Below, piece after piece: positions 1-11,205 of a DNA stretch of 64,000 nt (position 1 is the stretch's first letter; every line of letters starts with the position of its first letter). The DNA is taken from positions 40,309,728-40,373,727 of the forward strand of contig NC_092115.1 of assembly GCF_045679555.1 (NCBI RefSeq), written 5' to 3'. A model generated the notes under the pieces. It did no database searches. It was not told the DNA's origin and saw only the letters and a list, made by a program, of their open reading frames with translations. The DNA is from Salvelinus alpinus. Lineage: Eukaryota > Chordata > Actinopteri > Salmoniformes > Salmonidae. Made by a program: the position numbers and the translations under genes.

Positions 1-2311
1 CCAACACAAAAACATCCTATGGCATTCTGCATTAGCATCAAACAGCCCACGTGATATGCAACTTTTCAGGGAAGTTAGAAACCAATATACACAGGCAGTT
101 AGAAAAGCCAAGGCTAGCTTTTTCAAGCAAAAACTTGCTTCCTGCAACACAAACTCAAAAAAGTTCTGGGACACTGTAAAGTCCATGGAGAATAAGAACA
201 CCTCCTCCCAGCTGCCCACTGCACTGAGGATAGGAAACTCTGTCACCACCGATAAATCCACTATAATTGAGAATTTCAATAAGCATTTTTCTACAGCTGG
301 CCATGCTTTCCACCTGGCTACCCCTACCCCGGTCAACAGCCCTGCACCCCCCACAGCAACTCGCCCAAGCCTTCCCCATTTCTCCTTCTCCCAAATCCAG
401 TCAGCTGATGTTCTGAAAGAGCTGCAAAATCTGGACCCCTACAAATCAGCCGGGCTAGACAATCTGGACCCTTTCTTTCTAAAACTATCTACCGAAATTG
501 TTGCAACCCCTATTACTAGCCTATTCAACCTCTCTTTCGTATCGTCTGAAATTCCCAAAGATTGGAAAGCAGCTGCGGTCATCCCCCTCTTCAAAGGGGG
601 GGACACTCTTGACCCAAACTGCTACAGACCTATATCTATCCTACCCTGCCTTTTAAGGTCTTCGAAAGCCAAGTCAACAAACAGATTACCGACCATTTCG
701 AATACCACCGCACCTTCTCCGCTATGCAATCTGGTTTCAGAGCTGTTCATGGGTGCACCTCAGCCACGCTCAAGGTCCTAAACAATATCTTAACTGCCAT
801 TGATAAGAAACAACACTGTGCAGCCGTATTCATTGACCTGGCCAAGGCTTTCGACTCTGTCAATCACCACATCCTCATCGGCTCCCTAAATGATTGCCTC
901 GCCAGGTTCACCAACTACTTCTCTGATAGAGTTCAGTGTGTCAAATTGGAGGGCCTGATGTCAGGGCCTCTGGCGGTCTTAATGGGGTTCAGGGTTCAAT
1001 TCTTGGGCCGACTCTCTTCTCTGTATACATCAATGATGTCGCTCTTGCTGCTGGTGGTTCTGTGATCCACCTCTACGCAGACGACACCATTCTGTATACT
1101 TCTGGCCCTTCTGTGGACACTGTGTTAACAACCCTCCAGACGAGCTTCAATGCCATACAACTCTCCTTCCGTGGCTTCCAACTGCTCTTAAATAGAAGTA
1201 AAACTAAATGCATGCTATTCAACCGATCGCTGCCTGCACCTGCCCGCCCGACCAGCATCACTACTCTGGATGGTTCTGACTTAGAATATGTGGACTACAA
1301 ATACCTAGGTGTCTGGTTAGACTGTAAACTCTCCTTCCAGACTCACATCAAACATCTCCAATCCAAAGTTAAATCTAGAATTGGCTTCCTATTTCGCAAC
1401 AAAGCATCCTTCACTCATTCTGCCAAACATACCCTCGTAAAACTGACCATCCTACCAATCCTCGACTTCGGCGATGTCATTTACAAAATAGCCTCCAATA
1501 CCCTACTCAATAAATTGGATGCAGTCTATCACAGTGCCATCCGTTTTGTCACCAACGCCCCATATACTACCCACCACTGCGACCTGTACGCTTTCGTTGG
1601 CTGGCCCTCGCTTCATACTCGTCGCCAAACCCACTGGCTCCAGGTCATCTACAAGACCCTGCTAGGTAAAGTCCCCCCTTATCTCAGCTCGCTGGTCACC
1701 ATAGCAGCACCCACCTGTAGCACGCGCTCCTGGAGGTATATCTCTCTGGTCACCCCCAAAACCAATTCCTCCTTTGGCCGCCTCTCCTTCAAGTTCTCTG
1801 CTGCCAATGACTGGAACGAACTACAAAAATCTCTGAAACTGGAAACGCTTATCTCCCCCACTAGCTTTAAGCACCAGCTGTCAGAGCAGCTCACAGATTA
1901 CTGCACCTGTACATAGCCCATCTATAATTTATCCCAAACAACTACCTCTTCCCCTACTGTATTTATTTATTTTGCTCCTTTGCACCCCATTATTTCTGTT
2001 TCTACTTTGCACATTCTTCCACTGCAAATCTACCATTCCAGTGTTTTACTTGCTATATTGTATTTACTTCGCCACCATGGCCTTTTTTGCCTTTACCTCC
2101 CATCTCACTTAATTTGCTCACATTGTATATAGACTTATTTTTCTACTGTATTATTGACTGCATGTTTGTTTTACTCCATGTGTAACTCTGTGTTGTTGTA
2201 TGTGTCGAACTGCTTTGCTTTATCTTGGCCAGGTCGCAATTGTAAATGAGAACTTGTTCTCAACTTGCCTACCTGTTAAATAAAGGTGAAATAAAAAAAT
2301 GAAATAAATAA
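1..2311 (+). mobile_element. Non-LTR retrotransposon (LINE), 5' part cut by window edge; RSg-1-like
   Basis: A LINE body running 5' to 3' on the + strand. It carries reverse-transcriptase coding sequence (56-1916), a 3' untranslated part and a tail at about 2240-2311 with TTAAATAAAGG followed by an A-rich stretch. That tail closely resembles the tail of the tRNA-derived SINE at 62282-62516, the relation known for the salmonid LINE RSg-1 and HpaI-type SINEs, so an RSg-1-like assignment is reasonable but made from memory. A second fragment of the same family lies on the - strand at 33370-34160. The 5' end is outside the window. Confidence 0.85.
56..1916 (+). pseudogene. Reverse transcriptase ORF of LINE, broken by frameshifts
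   Basis: The reading continues across three overlapping frames: 56 to about 650, then about 650-985, then 985-1916. In order they show a linker with the YRPISIL block, the FRA.HGC.SA / VFIDLAKAFDSVNHH block (first catalytic Asp of the RT palm), a damaged GVPQGS.LGP block near 980-1010, the catalytic YADD at about 1072-1083, and a C-terminal region ending in LTDYCTCT and a TAG stop. Frame changes near 650 (one base short in a T run) and near 985 (a few bases missing in the GVPQGS codons) make it unable to give one protein. The endonuclease domain would lie upstream of the window. RT identity is secure; activity is excluded as written. Confidence 0.88.
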
Positions 2312-2723
2312 CGACACAGGGCGAGACACAGATGCAGACACCGGAGGCAGATGGTTCGATATTTTTTGAAAAACAAGGGGCAGGCAAGAGGCAGGTCGAG
2401 GACATGCAGAAATTCATAAACCAGATCAGAGTCCAGAAGGTACAGGGCGGCAGGCAGGCTTGAGGGCAGGCTGAATGGTCAGGCAGGCAAAGGGTACAGT
2501 GTCAGGGCAGGCAAAGGGTCAGAACCGGGAGGACTAGAAAAACAGAATCTACGAAAAACAGGAGCATGGAAAAACACACTGCTTGGCTTGACTTGACAAG
2601 ACAAACTGGCAACAGCCAGATAGGACTGGTATAAATACACAGGGAATAACGGGAACAAATGGGAGACACCTGGTGGGGAGTGGAGACAAGCACAAGACAG
2701 GTGAAACAGATCAGGGTGTGACA
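2312..2723 (-). mobile_element. Gypsy-type LTR (probable solo LTR), minus strand
   Basis: Read on the - strand the segment begins TGTCACACCCTGATC at 2723 and runs through CACCTGG, a TATTTATACC TATA-like block near 2630 and a run of CCTGCC/TGCCTG-type blocks, as in TGTCAC-type gypsy LTRs that are abundant in teleosts. On the + strand it reads as a GGCAGGC-rich stretch. No gag or pol coding sequence adjoins it. The distal boundary against the LINE tail at 2311 is approximate and I could not find a target duplication. Confidence 0.55.
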
Positions 2724-2940
2724 CCGCGAGTCAAAACCTGGATTTGTCCAACAAGATATGCTAATTTGTGTTCTTACAGATGGTGCTATAGGGATGGAAA
2801 TAGTTATTTCTACCATGCTGATCAATGGGAGTATGCTCAGTATCAACATTATGAAAAATGTACTCTGACTTAGAATTATTTATATTCTTAATGTCTTTTG
2901 AAACTTGAGAGAAATTGAGAGAAATCTGAAAATGGGGGAA

Positions 2941-3447
2941 TGTGAGAGAAAAATTACATATTTACCAGATTTTTTTATATTAATAGTTAACAATTAATTC
3001 TTAACAAATAGTAAGACATTTCGGTTCTACTAATGCTTTGTTTTTAATGGTCTCCACACTAGCTCCCTGCAGCTACTGGGCGTATGGTCAAGGACATGGG
3101 TTTTACTAGAGATAGCTTAGGAGTAGAACAATCCCTCATTGTTTCTAATCATTCTTGTATTTGGGAAATTAAGCCAGGTTGGGGGTTAAAACAACACCAG
3201 GTGCACGAGATGAACCAAGAGATGGACCCAAAAATGGCTTATGATGCCACCTATCTGCATGGGAGGGGTGCAACCAGCAATGACCAAACATTTTAGTGTC
3301 AGCTATATTAGAACCAGGATTCCTTTGTAAAGGTTAGGCTCTCGGTCCAACACTCAAGAGTGTTGGGTCGACCAGTCTCATTATTGCAATAATTAATCGA
3401 TGTTAAATAAAGATTGATTGTTTGAATAATTGTCCAAATCTCTCTCA
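2941..3447 (+). mobile_element. Possible LTR of a retrovirus-like element
   Basis: A purine tract (2928-2940, ending GGGGGAA) is followed directly by TGTGAGAGA at 2941. The segment has an AATAAA poly(A) signal at 3406-3411 and ends near 3447 in TCTCTCA, an approximate inverse of its start. These are the expected features of a polypurine tract plus LTR, but no neighbouring gag, pol or env reading frame is visible and there is no clear target duplication. The call rests on layout only. Confidence 0.35.
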
Positions 3448-3469
3448 GTATACATGAAATTCCAATATA

Positions 3470-4294
3470 CAGTACCAGTCAAAGGTTTAGACCCACCTAC
3501 TCATTCAAGGGTTTTTGAACTAAGAGCAAAACAGATGGGATGGCGTATCGCTGCAGAAAGCTCTGGTAGCCACACTGGTTAAGTGTGCCTTGAATTCGAA
3601 ATAAATCACAGACAGTGTCACCAGCAAAGCACCCCCATTCTTCGCGGTGGGAACCACACATGCGGAGATAATCCGTTCACCTACTCAGCGTCTCACAAAC
3701 ACATGGCGGTTGGAACCATAAATCGCAAATTTGGACTAATCAGATTTCCACCAATCTAATGTCCATTGCTCGTGTTTCTTGGCAAGTCTCTTCTTATTAT
3801 TGGTGTCCTTTAGTAGTGGTTTCTTTGCAGCATTTTGACCATGAAGGCCTGATTCACACAGTCTCCTCTGAACAGTTGTGTTGAGATGTGTCTGAACTTG
3901 AACTCTCTGAAGCATTTATTTGGGCAGCAATCTGAGGTGCAATAAACTTTAATTAACTTATGCTCTGCAGCAGAGGTAACTCTGTGTCTTCTTTTCCTGT
4001 GGCGGTCCTCATGAGAGCCAGTTTCATCATAGCGCTTGATGGTTTTTGCAACTGCACTTGAAGAAACTTTCAAAGTTCTTGAAATTTTCTGAATTGACTG
4101 ACCCTCATGTCTTAAAGTAATGATGGACTGTCATTTCTCCTTGCTTATTTGAGCTGTTCTTGCCATAATATGGACCTGGTCTTTTACCAATTATGGCAAT
4201 TATATCTTCTGTATACCACTCCTACGTTGTCACAACACAACTGATTGGCTCAAACATATTAAGAAGGAAAGAAATTCCAGAAATTAACTTTTTG
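3470..4294 (-). mobile_element. Tc1-like element, truncated (CAGTACCAGTC-end family)
   Basis: The left end CAGTACCAGTCAAAGG follows a TA at 3468-3469. The body corresponds, with internal gaps, to the full-length relative at 17150-18650, including the N-terminal helix-turn-helix region read on the - strand near 3810-4073 (VAKTIKRYDETGSHEDRHRKRR). The right terminal repeat is missing because the element stops near 4294 where LINE sequence begins. Transposase is not intact. Confidence 0.85.
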
Positions 4295-4815
4295 TTGAAT
4301 AATATGTACATGTAGGAGGTATTAAAGTGACTATCCATAGATAATAACAGAGAGTAGCAGCAGTGTAAAAGGGGGGGAATGCAAATAGTTTGGGTAGCCA
4401 TTTGATTAGATGTTCAGGAGTCTTATGGCTTGGGTGTAGAAGCTTTTAAGAAGCCTCTTGGACCTAGACTTGGCACTCCGGTACCGCTTGCCGTGCGGGA
4501 GAAGAGAGAACAGTCTATGACTAGGGTGGCTGGAGTCTTTGACAATTCTTATGGCCTTCCTCTGACACCTCCTGGTATAGAGGTCTTGGATGGCAGGAAG
4601 CTTGGCCCCAGTGATGTACTGGGGCATAAGCATTTACACTTTGTAGTTCCTTGTGGTCAGAGGCCAGGCAGTTGCCAAACCAGGCAGTGATGCAACCCGT
4701 CAGGATGCTCTCGATGGTGCAGCTGTAGAACCTTTTGAGGATCTGAGGACCCATGCCAAATTTTTCCAGTCTCCTGAGGGGGAATAGGTTTTGTCGTGCT
4801 CTCTTCACGAACACT
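4295..4815 (-). mobile_element. LINE 3' fragment, minus strand
   Basis: On the - strand two overlapping frames give the C-terminal part of a LINE polyprotein: FYSCTIESILTGCITAWFGN, then LPAIQDLYTRRCQRKA, then SHPSHRLFSLLPHGKRYRS and a short end. Frame changes between the blocks show decay. Related pieces occur at 10521-11205, 25750-28720 and 60440-60870; this family ends in a GACAAATAAAATT-type tail. The clade is not assigned. Confidence 0.8.
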
Positions 4816-4905
4816 GGTCACTTTAATAATATTTAAATCAGCTTTTGGAGCTGTAGCCCCCAATGATTTTGTTTCAGTCTTTTGACCTGCTGGGATGGTG
4901 TAAAA

Positions 4906-4999
4906 CAAGCTACGTAAGCTACACTGAATTACACACTGCAACGAATACTCCAGACATGAGCCCTGGACTGCTCTGCCTTTTTAGTGCTGCCTAAAATCA
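4906..4999. repeat. 94-bp duplicated segment, copy 1
   Basis: Starts CAAGCTACGTAAGCTACAC and ends GCTGCCTAAAATCA. It matches 5905-5998 with only two differences over 94 bases. It lies directly upstream of a SINE and is not part of the LINE before it. Origin unknown. Confidence 0.9.
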
Positions 5000-5420
5000 T
5001 GAGGCGTCACTACAGACCCGGGTTCGATCCCGGGCTGTGTCACAGCCGGCCACAATCGAGAGACGCACGAGGCGGCGCACAATTGGCACAGCGTCGTCCA
5101 GGTTAGGGGATGGTTTGGCCTAACGGGATCTCCATGTCCCATCGCGCTCTAGCAACACCTGTGGCGGGCCGGGCGCATGAACGCTGACACGGTTGCCAGT
5201 TGTACGGTTTTTCCTCAGACACATTGGTGTGGCTGGCTTCCGGGTTAAGCGAGTAGTGTGTCAAGAAGCAGTGTTGCTTGGCAGGGTCGTGTTTCGGAGG
5301 ACGCATGGCTCTCGATCTTCGCCTTTGCCAAGTCCGTACGGGAGTTGCAGAGATGGGACAAGACTGTAACTACCAATTGGATGTCATGAAATTTGGGATA
5401 TAAAAGAGGTAAAATAGATA
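5000..5420 (+). mobile_element. tRNA-derived SINE, 5' truncated
   Basis: Starts GAGGCGTCACTACAG and contains a near-perfect pol III B box, GGGTTCGATCCC, at about 5030-5042. It then has a long body with GGCGGCGCACAATTGG, GACACATTGG and GTCCGTACGGGAGTTGCAG and a tail with CAATTGGAT followed by AAAGAGGTAAAA. The A-box half expected from its relative at 62282 is missing. The 3' part of a related copy is at 48280-48535. The family name is not certain. Confidence 0.75.
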
Positions 5421-5424
5421 TAGT

Positions 5425-5904
5425 AGTACCAGTCAAAAGTTTGGCCACACCTACTCATTCTTTATTTTTTACTATTTTCTACATTGTAGAATAATAGTGA
5501 AGACATCAAAACTATGAAATAACACATATAGAATCATGTAGTAACCAAAAAAGTGTTAAACAAATCAAAATATATTTTTCATTTTAGATTCTTCAAAGTA
5601 GCCACCTTTTGCCTTGATGATAGCTTTGCACACTCTTGGCATTCTCTCAACCAGCTTTGTGAGGAATGCTTTTCCAAAAGTCTTGAAGGAGTTACCACAT
5701 ATGCTGAGCACTTGTTGGCTGCTTTTCCTTCACTTTGCGGTCCAACTCATCCCAAACAATCTCAATTAGGTTGAGGTCGGGTGATTGTGGAGGCCAGGTC
5801 ATCTGATGCTGCACTCCATCACTCTCCTTCTTGGTCAAATAGCCCTTACACAGCCTGGAAGTGTGTTTTGGGTCATTGTCCTGTTGAAAAACAAATGATA
5901 GTCC
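5425..5904 (-). mobile_element. Tc1-like element, truncated (CAGTACCAGTC-end family)
   Basis: The left inverted terminal repeat (AGTACCAGTCAAAAGTTTGG) and the transposase C-terminal coding part are present on the - strand: WPPQSPDLNLIEIVWDELDR, with the catalytic Glu/Asp block, is read at about 5692-5830. Sequence stops at 5904 inside the transposase gene, where the second 94-bp segment begins. The N-terminal half and right end are absent. Confidence 0.88.
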
Positions 5905-5998
5905 CAAGCTACGTAAGCTACACTGAATTACACACTGCAACGAATACTCCAGACATGAGCCCTGGCCTGCCCTGCCTTTTTAGTGCTGCCTAAAATCA
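5905..5998. repeat. 94-bp duplicated segment, copy 2
   Basis: Second copy of the segment at 4906-4999, offset 999 bases. It bridges two unrelated Tc1-type fragments: a minus-strand CAGTACCAGTC-family piece on the left and a plus-strand GTATTCAGACC-family piece on the right. Confidence 0.9.
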
Positions 5999-6004
5999 GC
6001 CTTT

Positions 6005-6372
6005 CTGTGTGCGGTGGAGCAAAATACAGAGAGATCCTTAATGAAAACCTGCTTCAGAGTGCTCAGGACCTCAGACTGGGGTGAAAGTTCACCTTCCAAC
6101 AGTACAACGACTCTAAGCACACACCCAAGGCACTGCAGCAGTGGCTTCGGGACAAGTCTCTGAATATCCTTGAGTGGCCCAGCCAGAGCCCGGACTTGAA
6201 CCCGATCTAAAATCTCTAGAGAGACCTGAAAATAGCTGTGCAGCAACGCTCCTCATCCAACCTGACAGATGATCTACAGAGAAGAATGGGAGAAACTCCC
6301 CAAATACAGGTGTGCCAAGCTTGTAGCATCATACCAAAGAAGACTCGAGGCTGTAATCGTTGCCAAAGTAAT
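6005..6372 (+). mobile_element. Tc1-like transposon fragment (3' half)
   Basis: Corresponds to the 3' half of the same family as 18651-19891 and 30306-31707. The segment includes CACCTTCCAACAG, AGTGGCCCAGCCAGAGCCCG (catalytic-acidic block SQSPDLNPI) and the region encoding the transposase C-terminus. There are stops and frame breaks, for example TAA after PDLNPI. Both terminal repeats are absent. Confidence 0.85.
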
Positions 6373-8020
6373 TCTATTACACTAGATGTTTGTCGTTGAA
6401 CCAAGGTCTAGAAATGAAACACCATGTAGAATAAACATGTTTAACCATTTATTAAATAATGAATAATGCAAGTTTAGGTAATATAGGCTCTGCTTCTTCA
6501 GGGTAGCTCACTGCCCAAGTAAAGTGTCAACATATAAAAAGTCCTACAAGCAGTGAGCACAGTAAAGTATGCCAATCCCCTCAGCAGGAAAACAGACCCT
6601 AACAGGTGAAGGCTGGGGTGGTGGTCGGAGCAAAATAATTAAACACATACTAGCAGTAGAAGCAAGCGGCAGCAGGATGTGAGAGCAGAAGCGGTCAGCT
6701 TAAATAAACCACCAAATAAGGTAAGTGATTGTTACTAGCATCTAATTGCGTTAGCTGAGGTGGGCACTCTGGTTCCCTTTTTGAACTGGCAATCTTTGGG
6801 CAAAATTCAAATAGGGTTTTCAAGCTCTTCAAGCTACTGAATCTGGCTGGTTAACAAGATGGCGATGTTTCAAAAAGGCCTAGCTTGTGCATCACTATCA
6901 ATAGCTATCACAAGTGAACAGGAAAAAAGGATGGATAGCTAACTGATTCTTACATGTACTACTAAAGTTAAAAAGCTTATGATTGGTGTAAACACTGGTG
7001 AGAGAGAGTTTCCTTCCACCATATTTTTATATGATATGATTTATTTGACCATTTAAAAAACACAATATAACCACATGTGTATACAACGCAATTGAAAATC
7101 ATCCAGGATAACACAAAAAAGTTAAAAAACGTATTTCTATTGTGTTCCTCTTGTTAACAAAATATATGAGTCATCTATATGAGTCATCAATGAACATCAA
7201 ATGAACGATGGGAAAATAATTGTGTCTCTAGTCAGCTTTGGATGTTTGGTAAGAAAAGGCAGTTTGCCTTGAGCAAAGGGTGCATCGATTGTACAGTAGG
7301 CCTACAGCCAGGGAGAAAGTAAATCTGTCAGACAGGGCAGGAGCTCTTCATCAGGGTCCCTCTCTTTCTCCGACATTCTCAGTTCCTCCATAGCCACTCC
7401 TCCATAAGGTAGCTGATCCGTGCTACATGTGAGCTACACGCGAGAACTCATTTTCCACTTTGACAAACGTGTACAGGTAGCACAGAAGAAACATGCTATA
7501 CACCCGAAGAAAGGTCAACTAATCCAACTGGCATTTGAGGGGGATCTTATAAGAAGATTTCGGGAGAATTGAATGATAGATTACTCAGGAAGTTTCACAG
7601 AGCATCAAGGAAGCTGCAACTCATTTGAAAAGGTAAGATTGAAACAATCTAGCTGGTTGTTTTTTAAAATCAAAATCTTGCTTTAGTGTGTCCATTGTGC
7701 TGATAGAGCGCTGTGAGATTGCGTGCCATTCAACCTGTCACTTCTTGGTCTAAAGCATTTTTTGAACTCGTATGTTTACTGTGGTACAACGTGATATAAG
7801 CAGAATTCAATATAATTCCAATGCAAGAACCCAAATGATGCCCCTGGGTATGAATACATTTCGGTATGCTACATTCTATTATGTTTTTCTTGATAAACCT
7901 ATTGGTTTTCATTACTGTAAATGGAAAAGTACGTATTGGAAACGTGTTTATGGTATACTGGCATTGCTAAATTGATTATGTGGGTTGAATTTGATTGACA
8001 GAAGTGTATTGTGCCATACA
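6373..8020. other. No gene recognised
   Basis: AT-rich sequence with only short reading frames in all frames. I found no splice-flanked homology to a protein I know and no transposon ends. Confidence 0.5.
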
Positions 8021-8165
8021 GGGTTGGAGAGTAACGGATTACATGTAAACGATTGCAAAAACTGTAATCCGTTACATTACCATCAAAATTATTATAATCA
8101 GATTAGATACTTTTGAAAAATGTGATTATTACTTCAAGGATTACTTTTAAATTCAGAAAGGATGC
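8021..8165. repeat. Teleost interspersed repeat with GTAACGGATTACATGTAA core
   Basis: Contains GGAGAGTAACGGATTACATG and the inverted partner GTAATCCGTTAC within 60 bases, followed by a run of GATTA/AATCA words. This is the terminal part of a repeat that is common in fish genomes (probably hAT-type MITE; from memory). Only one end is recognisable. Confidence 0.5.
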
Positions 8166-8489
8166 TTGCGAAAAAAACCATCTTTGACACTTCTCTGTTT
8201 TCTCAATGACATTCAAACAGCTTTGAAAAATAGAGCAAGTTTAAATTTGTTCAACATGACATTAAATCAGAGACCACAATGATGACATCCCAAATGTGTT
8301 TGATGGATCTAGGGAAAAGAGCAGGAATAGGCTTTTGTAGGCTACGGTCCAAGCTATGTCTTCCAATGGTGTGACTGCTGGTGGCATCCAAAGATTATCC
8401 AACTTGAATAAACGCTTGGAGATAAGGATGACAGCAGTGGTGTAGTCAATGGCGATCATTATTGATATCTACTTAGCGCATTGATAGGA

Positions 8490-8690
8490 AAAGGGTTAGG
8501 CTTAGCTAAAATGAATAGAAGGTTAGGATAAATAACTTGGTAGGTTAGAAGAAATAAAGAGAATTAGTTTAAGATTAGGAAAGGGGTTGGGTTTAGGTTT
8601 AGGTAGAATGGGCAGCAGGTTAGGAGAATGAGGTTAAGGCTAGGGAAAGTGTTGGGGTTAGGCTTAACTAAAATGCTACAGTTGTCAACA
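8490..8690. repeat. Degenerate GGTTAG-rich simple repeat
   Basis: Many copies of GGTTAG, GGGTTAGG and GTTTAGG are spread irregularly over about 200 bases on the + strand. They resemble a decayed low-complexity GTTAGG array more than a true interstitial telomere. Confidence 0.6.
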
Positions 8691-8999
8691 ATTGACTAGT
8701 CATGCAGCCCAATCAGCCACGCAAAACTGTCTTGAGTTGCATCAAATCTGCCCAATTAGCTGATTCCCTTTCTTTACACCTACTTATGTTGATCCTCCCA
8801 CTTCTGTTGACACACCCACTTTCAGACACACCCCATCATGTATGCAGTTACCCATGACTCGTCAGAATCACTTCTGCCTGTGTGTTCCCTTGACAACGCA
8901 AAATGTGTGATTCAAAAAAGTGACGTCACCGCGTATTTCCCATGTTCCTTTGCGAATCCCAGTCAAGCGTTTGTTGGTGAAAACATTAGTCTCCGTCTG

Positions 9000-9098
9000 G
9001 GCTGGAGAATAAAGAATATATATTTTTCTCCACATAAATCTCGCCAGACAAACAATAATCTCCGATTCAGTTCATAACTGAGTCTTTCACGCTGCACG
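9000..9098 (+). other. fzr1: Candidate untranslated first exon of fzr1
   Basis: The fzr1 start codon lies only 2 bases after an acceptor, so at least one upstream non-coding exon is required. The stretch ending CTTTCACGCTGCACG at 9098 is followed by the donor-like GTAGGT and is preceded by non-repetitive DNA. Nothing else between 6400 and 11800 looks better, but the choice is inference; a transcript would decide it. Confidence 0.3.
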
Positions 9099-9519
9099 GT
9101 AGGTCAATTTGAAAAATGTTTGTGTGAGAAACAAGTTCGAACGTTTGGAGATTGATAGGTTGCTAACGTTAGCGCGGTACTAACGTTACTGGTCAGCGAA
9201 AGGAACAGCTATGTGATTTATGACTAGCATGGCTTTATCGTGCTAATTGTAGTTAGCTTTCTACAATCAGTGGCTTTAGAGTCGTCGAATTATTTTATTT
9301 TTGGACGGTGTTTGAAAGTGGCTTTTATATTGGCTCAAGTCTTGAACTATAATATGGCTAGCTAGTTCAAGGTGCTATCCGGCATTCTTGAACTAGAGAT
9401 CTAACACTAGTTTTCTGCCAATTAAAATTGTAACGTAGACCCTTGGGCTTAGTTTAGAGAGAACAACATAAGTAAGCAATGCCAACAGTTTTCTGTAGAT
9501 GCACGACAGAAGCAGTTGC

Positions 9520-9627
9520 ATATGGCTCTATGATGAAACTGGCTCTCATGAGGACCACCACAGGAAAGGAAGACCCAAAGTTACCTCTGCTGCAGAGGAT
9601 AAGTTAATTACAGCCAGCGAGATTAGT
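9520..9627 (+). mobile_element. Short Tc1-like fragment
   Basis: Encodes the N-terminal DNA-binding linker of the CAGTACCAGTC-family transposase (DETGSHEDHHRKGRPKV type) followed by CTCTGCTGCAGAGGATAAGTT. No terminal repeats. Confidence 0.75.
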
Positions 9628-10199
9628 GCGCCAGCTAGTCAAATCTCCGCACAAAACAACCCGAATAGTTAGGTACAATTTACAGAAAACAAAACAGTGC
9701 TTTGGAACTAAGTATTGAATTAATCTACATCAATAGGCAAAGCCCAGTATCACCTAGGATATGCATAATGTGCACTATATATACAAAAGTATGTGGACAC
9801 TCCTTCAAATGAGAGGATTTGGCTTTCTGCCTCACCTGTTGCTCAATTTTATACACCTGTCAAGGTTGCCACAGCCATGCAATTGCCACAGCCATGCAAT
9901 CTCATAGACAAACATTGGCAGAAGAATGGCCTTACTGAAGATATTTGTGCCTTTCAACGTGGCACCGTCATAGGATGCCACCTTTCCAACAAGTCAGTTT
10001 GTCAAATTTCTGCCCTGTTACAGCTGCTCCGGTCAACTGTACGTGCTGTTGTGAAGTGGAAAGGTCTAGGAGCAACAATGGACAGCCGTGAAGTGGTAGG
10101 CCACACAAGCTCACAGAACAGGACTGCCCAGGGCTGTAGCGTTTAAAAAATCGTCTGTCCTCGGTTTCAACACTCACTACCGAGTTCCAAACTGCCTCT

Positions 10200-10520
10200 G
10201 TTCTGGCGTGGGTTACCATGCCAGAACAGCTTTCTGGCAGGCTTCTTGAAGAAGACAGATCTCATCCATGTCACAAGTGATGCAACTTCAGAGAAGTATT
10301 TGTAGTGCTGCCAGATCTCACCCTCCAGATTGATGACATGGCAGAGACCGGTAACATGGACACTGTTGGGCATCACTCCTTTCAGAACCTCCTTGTATGT
10401 CTTCAGGCAGTAGGAGGCATCATCTGTGACCACTGCCCAGGCATCGTTCAGGTTCAGATGGTTGCTGTGGAGGGAGGCTAGTACAGCTGGGAAAACGTTG
10501 AGTAGAGGGCGCGACAAAAC
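10200..10520 (-). pseudogene. hAT-like transposase fragment
   Basis: The - strand frame reads WAVVTDDASYCLKTYKEVL, then PNSVHVTGLCHVINL, then EIWQHYKYFSEVASLVTWMRSVFFKKPARK. This Asp-rich block followed by a conserved His resembles the catalytic core region of hAT-type transposases or hAT-derived fish proteins. No start, terminal repeats or full domain are present. The family assignment is by resemblance. Confidence 0.5.
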
Positions 10521-11205
10521 CTTTTCCCCCTCAGGAGACTAAAGATTTGGCATGGGTCCTCAGATCCTCAAAAGGTTTTACAGCTGCACCATCGAGAGCA
10601 TCCTGACGGGTTGCGTCACTGCCTGCTATGGCAACTGCTTGGCCTCCGACCGCATTTCACTACAGAGGGTAAGCTTCCTGCCATCCGTGACCTCTGTACC
10701 AGGAGGTGTCAGCAGAAGGCCCACAAAATTGTCAGACTCCAGCCACCCTTGGCATGGAATGTCCTTTCTGCTACTGTACGGCAAGCGGTACCGAAGTGCC
10801 AAGTCTAGGTCCAAGAGGCTTCTTAACAGCTGTTACCCCCAAGCCATAATACTCCTGAACAGCTAGTCAAATTGCTACCCAGACAATTTGCATTGCCCCC
10901 CCCCCCTCTTCTACGCTGCTGCTACTCTGTTATTATCTATGCCTAGTCACTTTAATTACTCTACCTACATGAACATATTACCTCGACACCGGTGCACCCG
11001 CACATTGACTCTGTACCGGTACCCCCTGTGTATATAGCCCCGCTATTGTTATTTACTGCTGCTCTTTAATTATTTGTTATTTTTATATCATTTTATTTTA
11101 ATATATAGGTATTTTCTTAACTACATTGTTGGTTAAGGGCTTGTAAGTAAGCATTTCACCTGTTGTTCGGCGCATCTGACAAAGAAAATTTGATTTGATT
11201 TTAAG
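10521..11205 (+). mobile_element. LINE 3' end inserted in Tc1
   Basis: Begins in the same coding block as the 4295-4815 fragment (QILKRFYSCTIESILTGCVTA, 10552 onwards, then frame breaks), continues through SHPWHGMSFLLLYGKRYRSAK and a 3' untranslated region, and ends with CATCTGACAAAGAAAATTTG. This is a 5'-truncated LINE copy. Confidence 0.85.

Noticed and set aside
155-394. 79-codon minus-strand frame near the window start
   Set aside because: It is antisense to the LINE coding region.
8490-8690. Interstitial telomere repeat
   Set aside because: Units are irregular GGTTAG variants without a run of exact TTAGGG.
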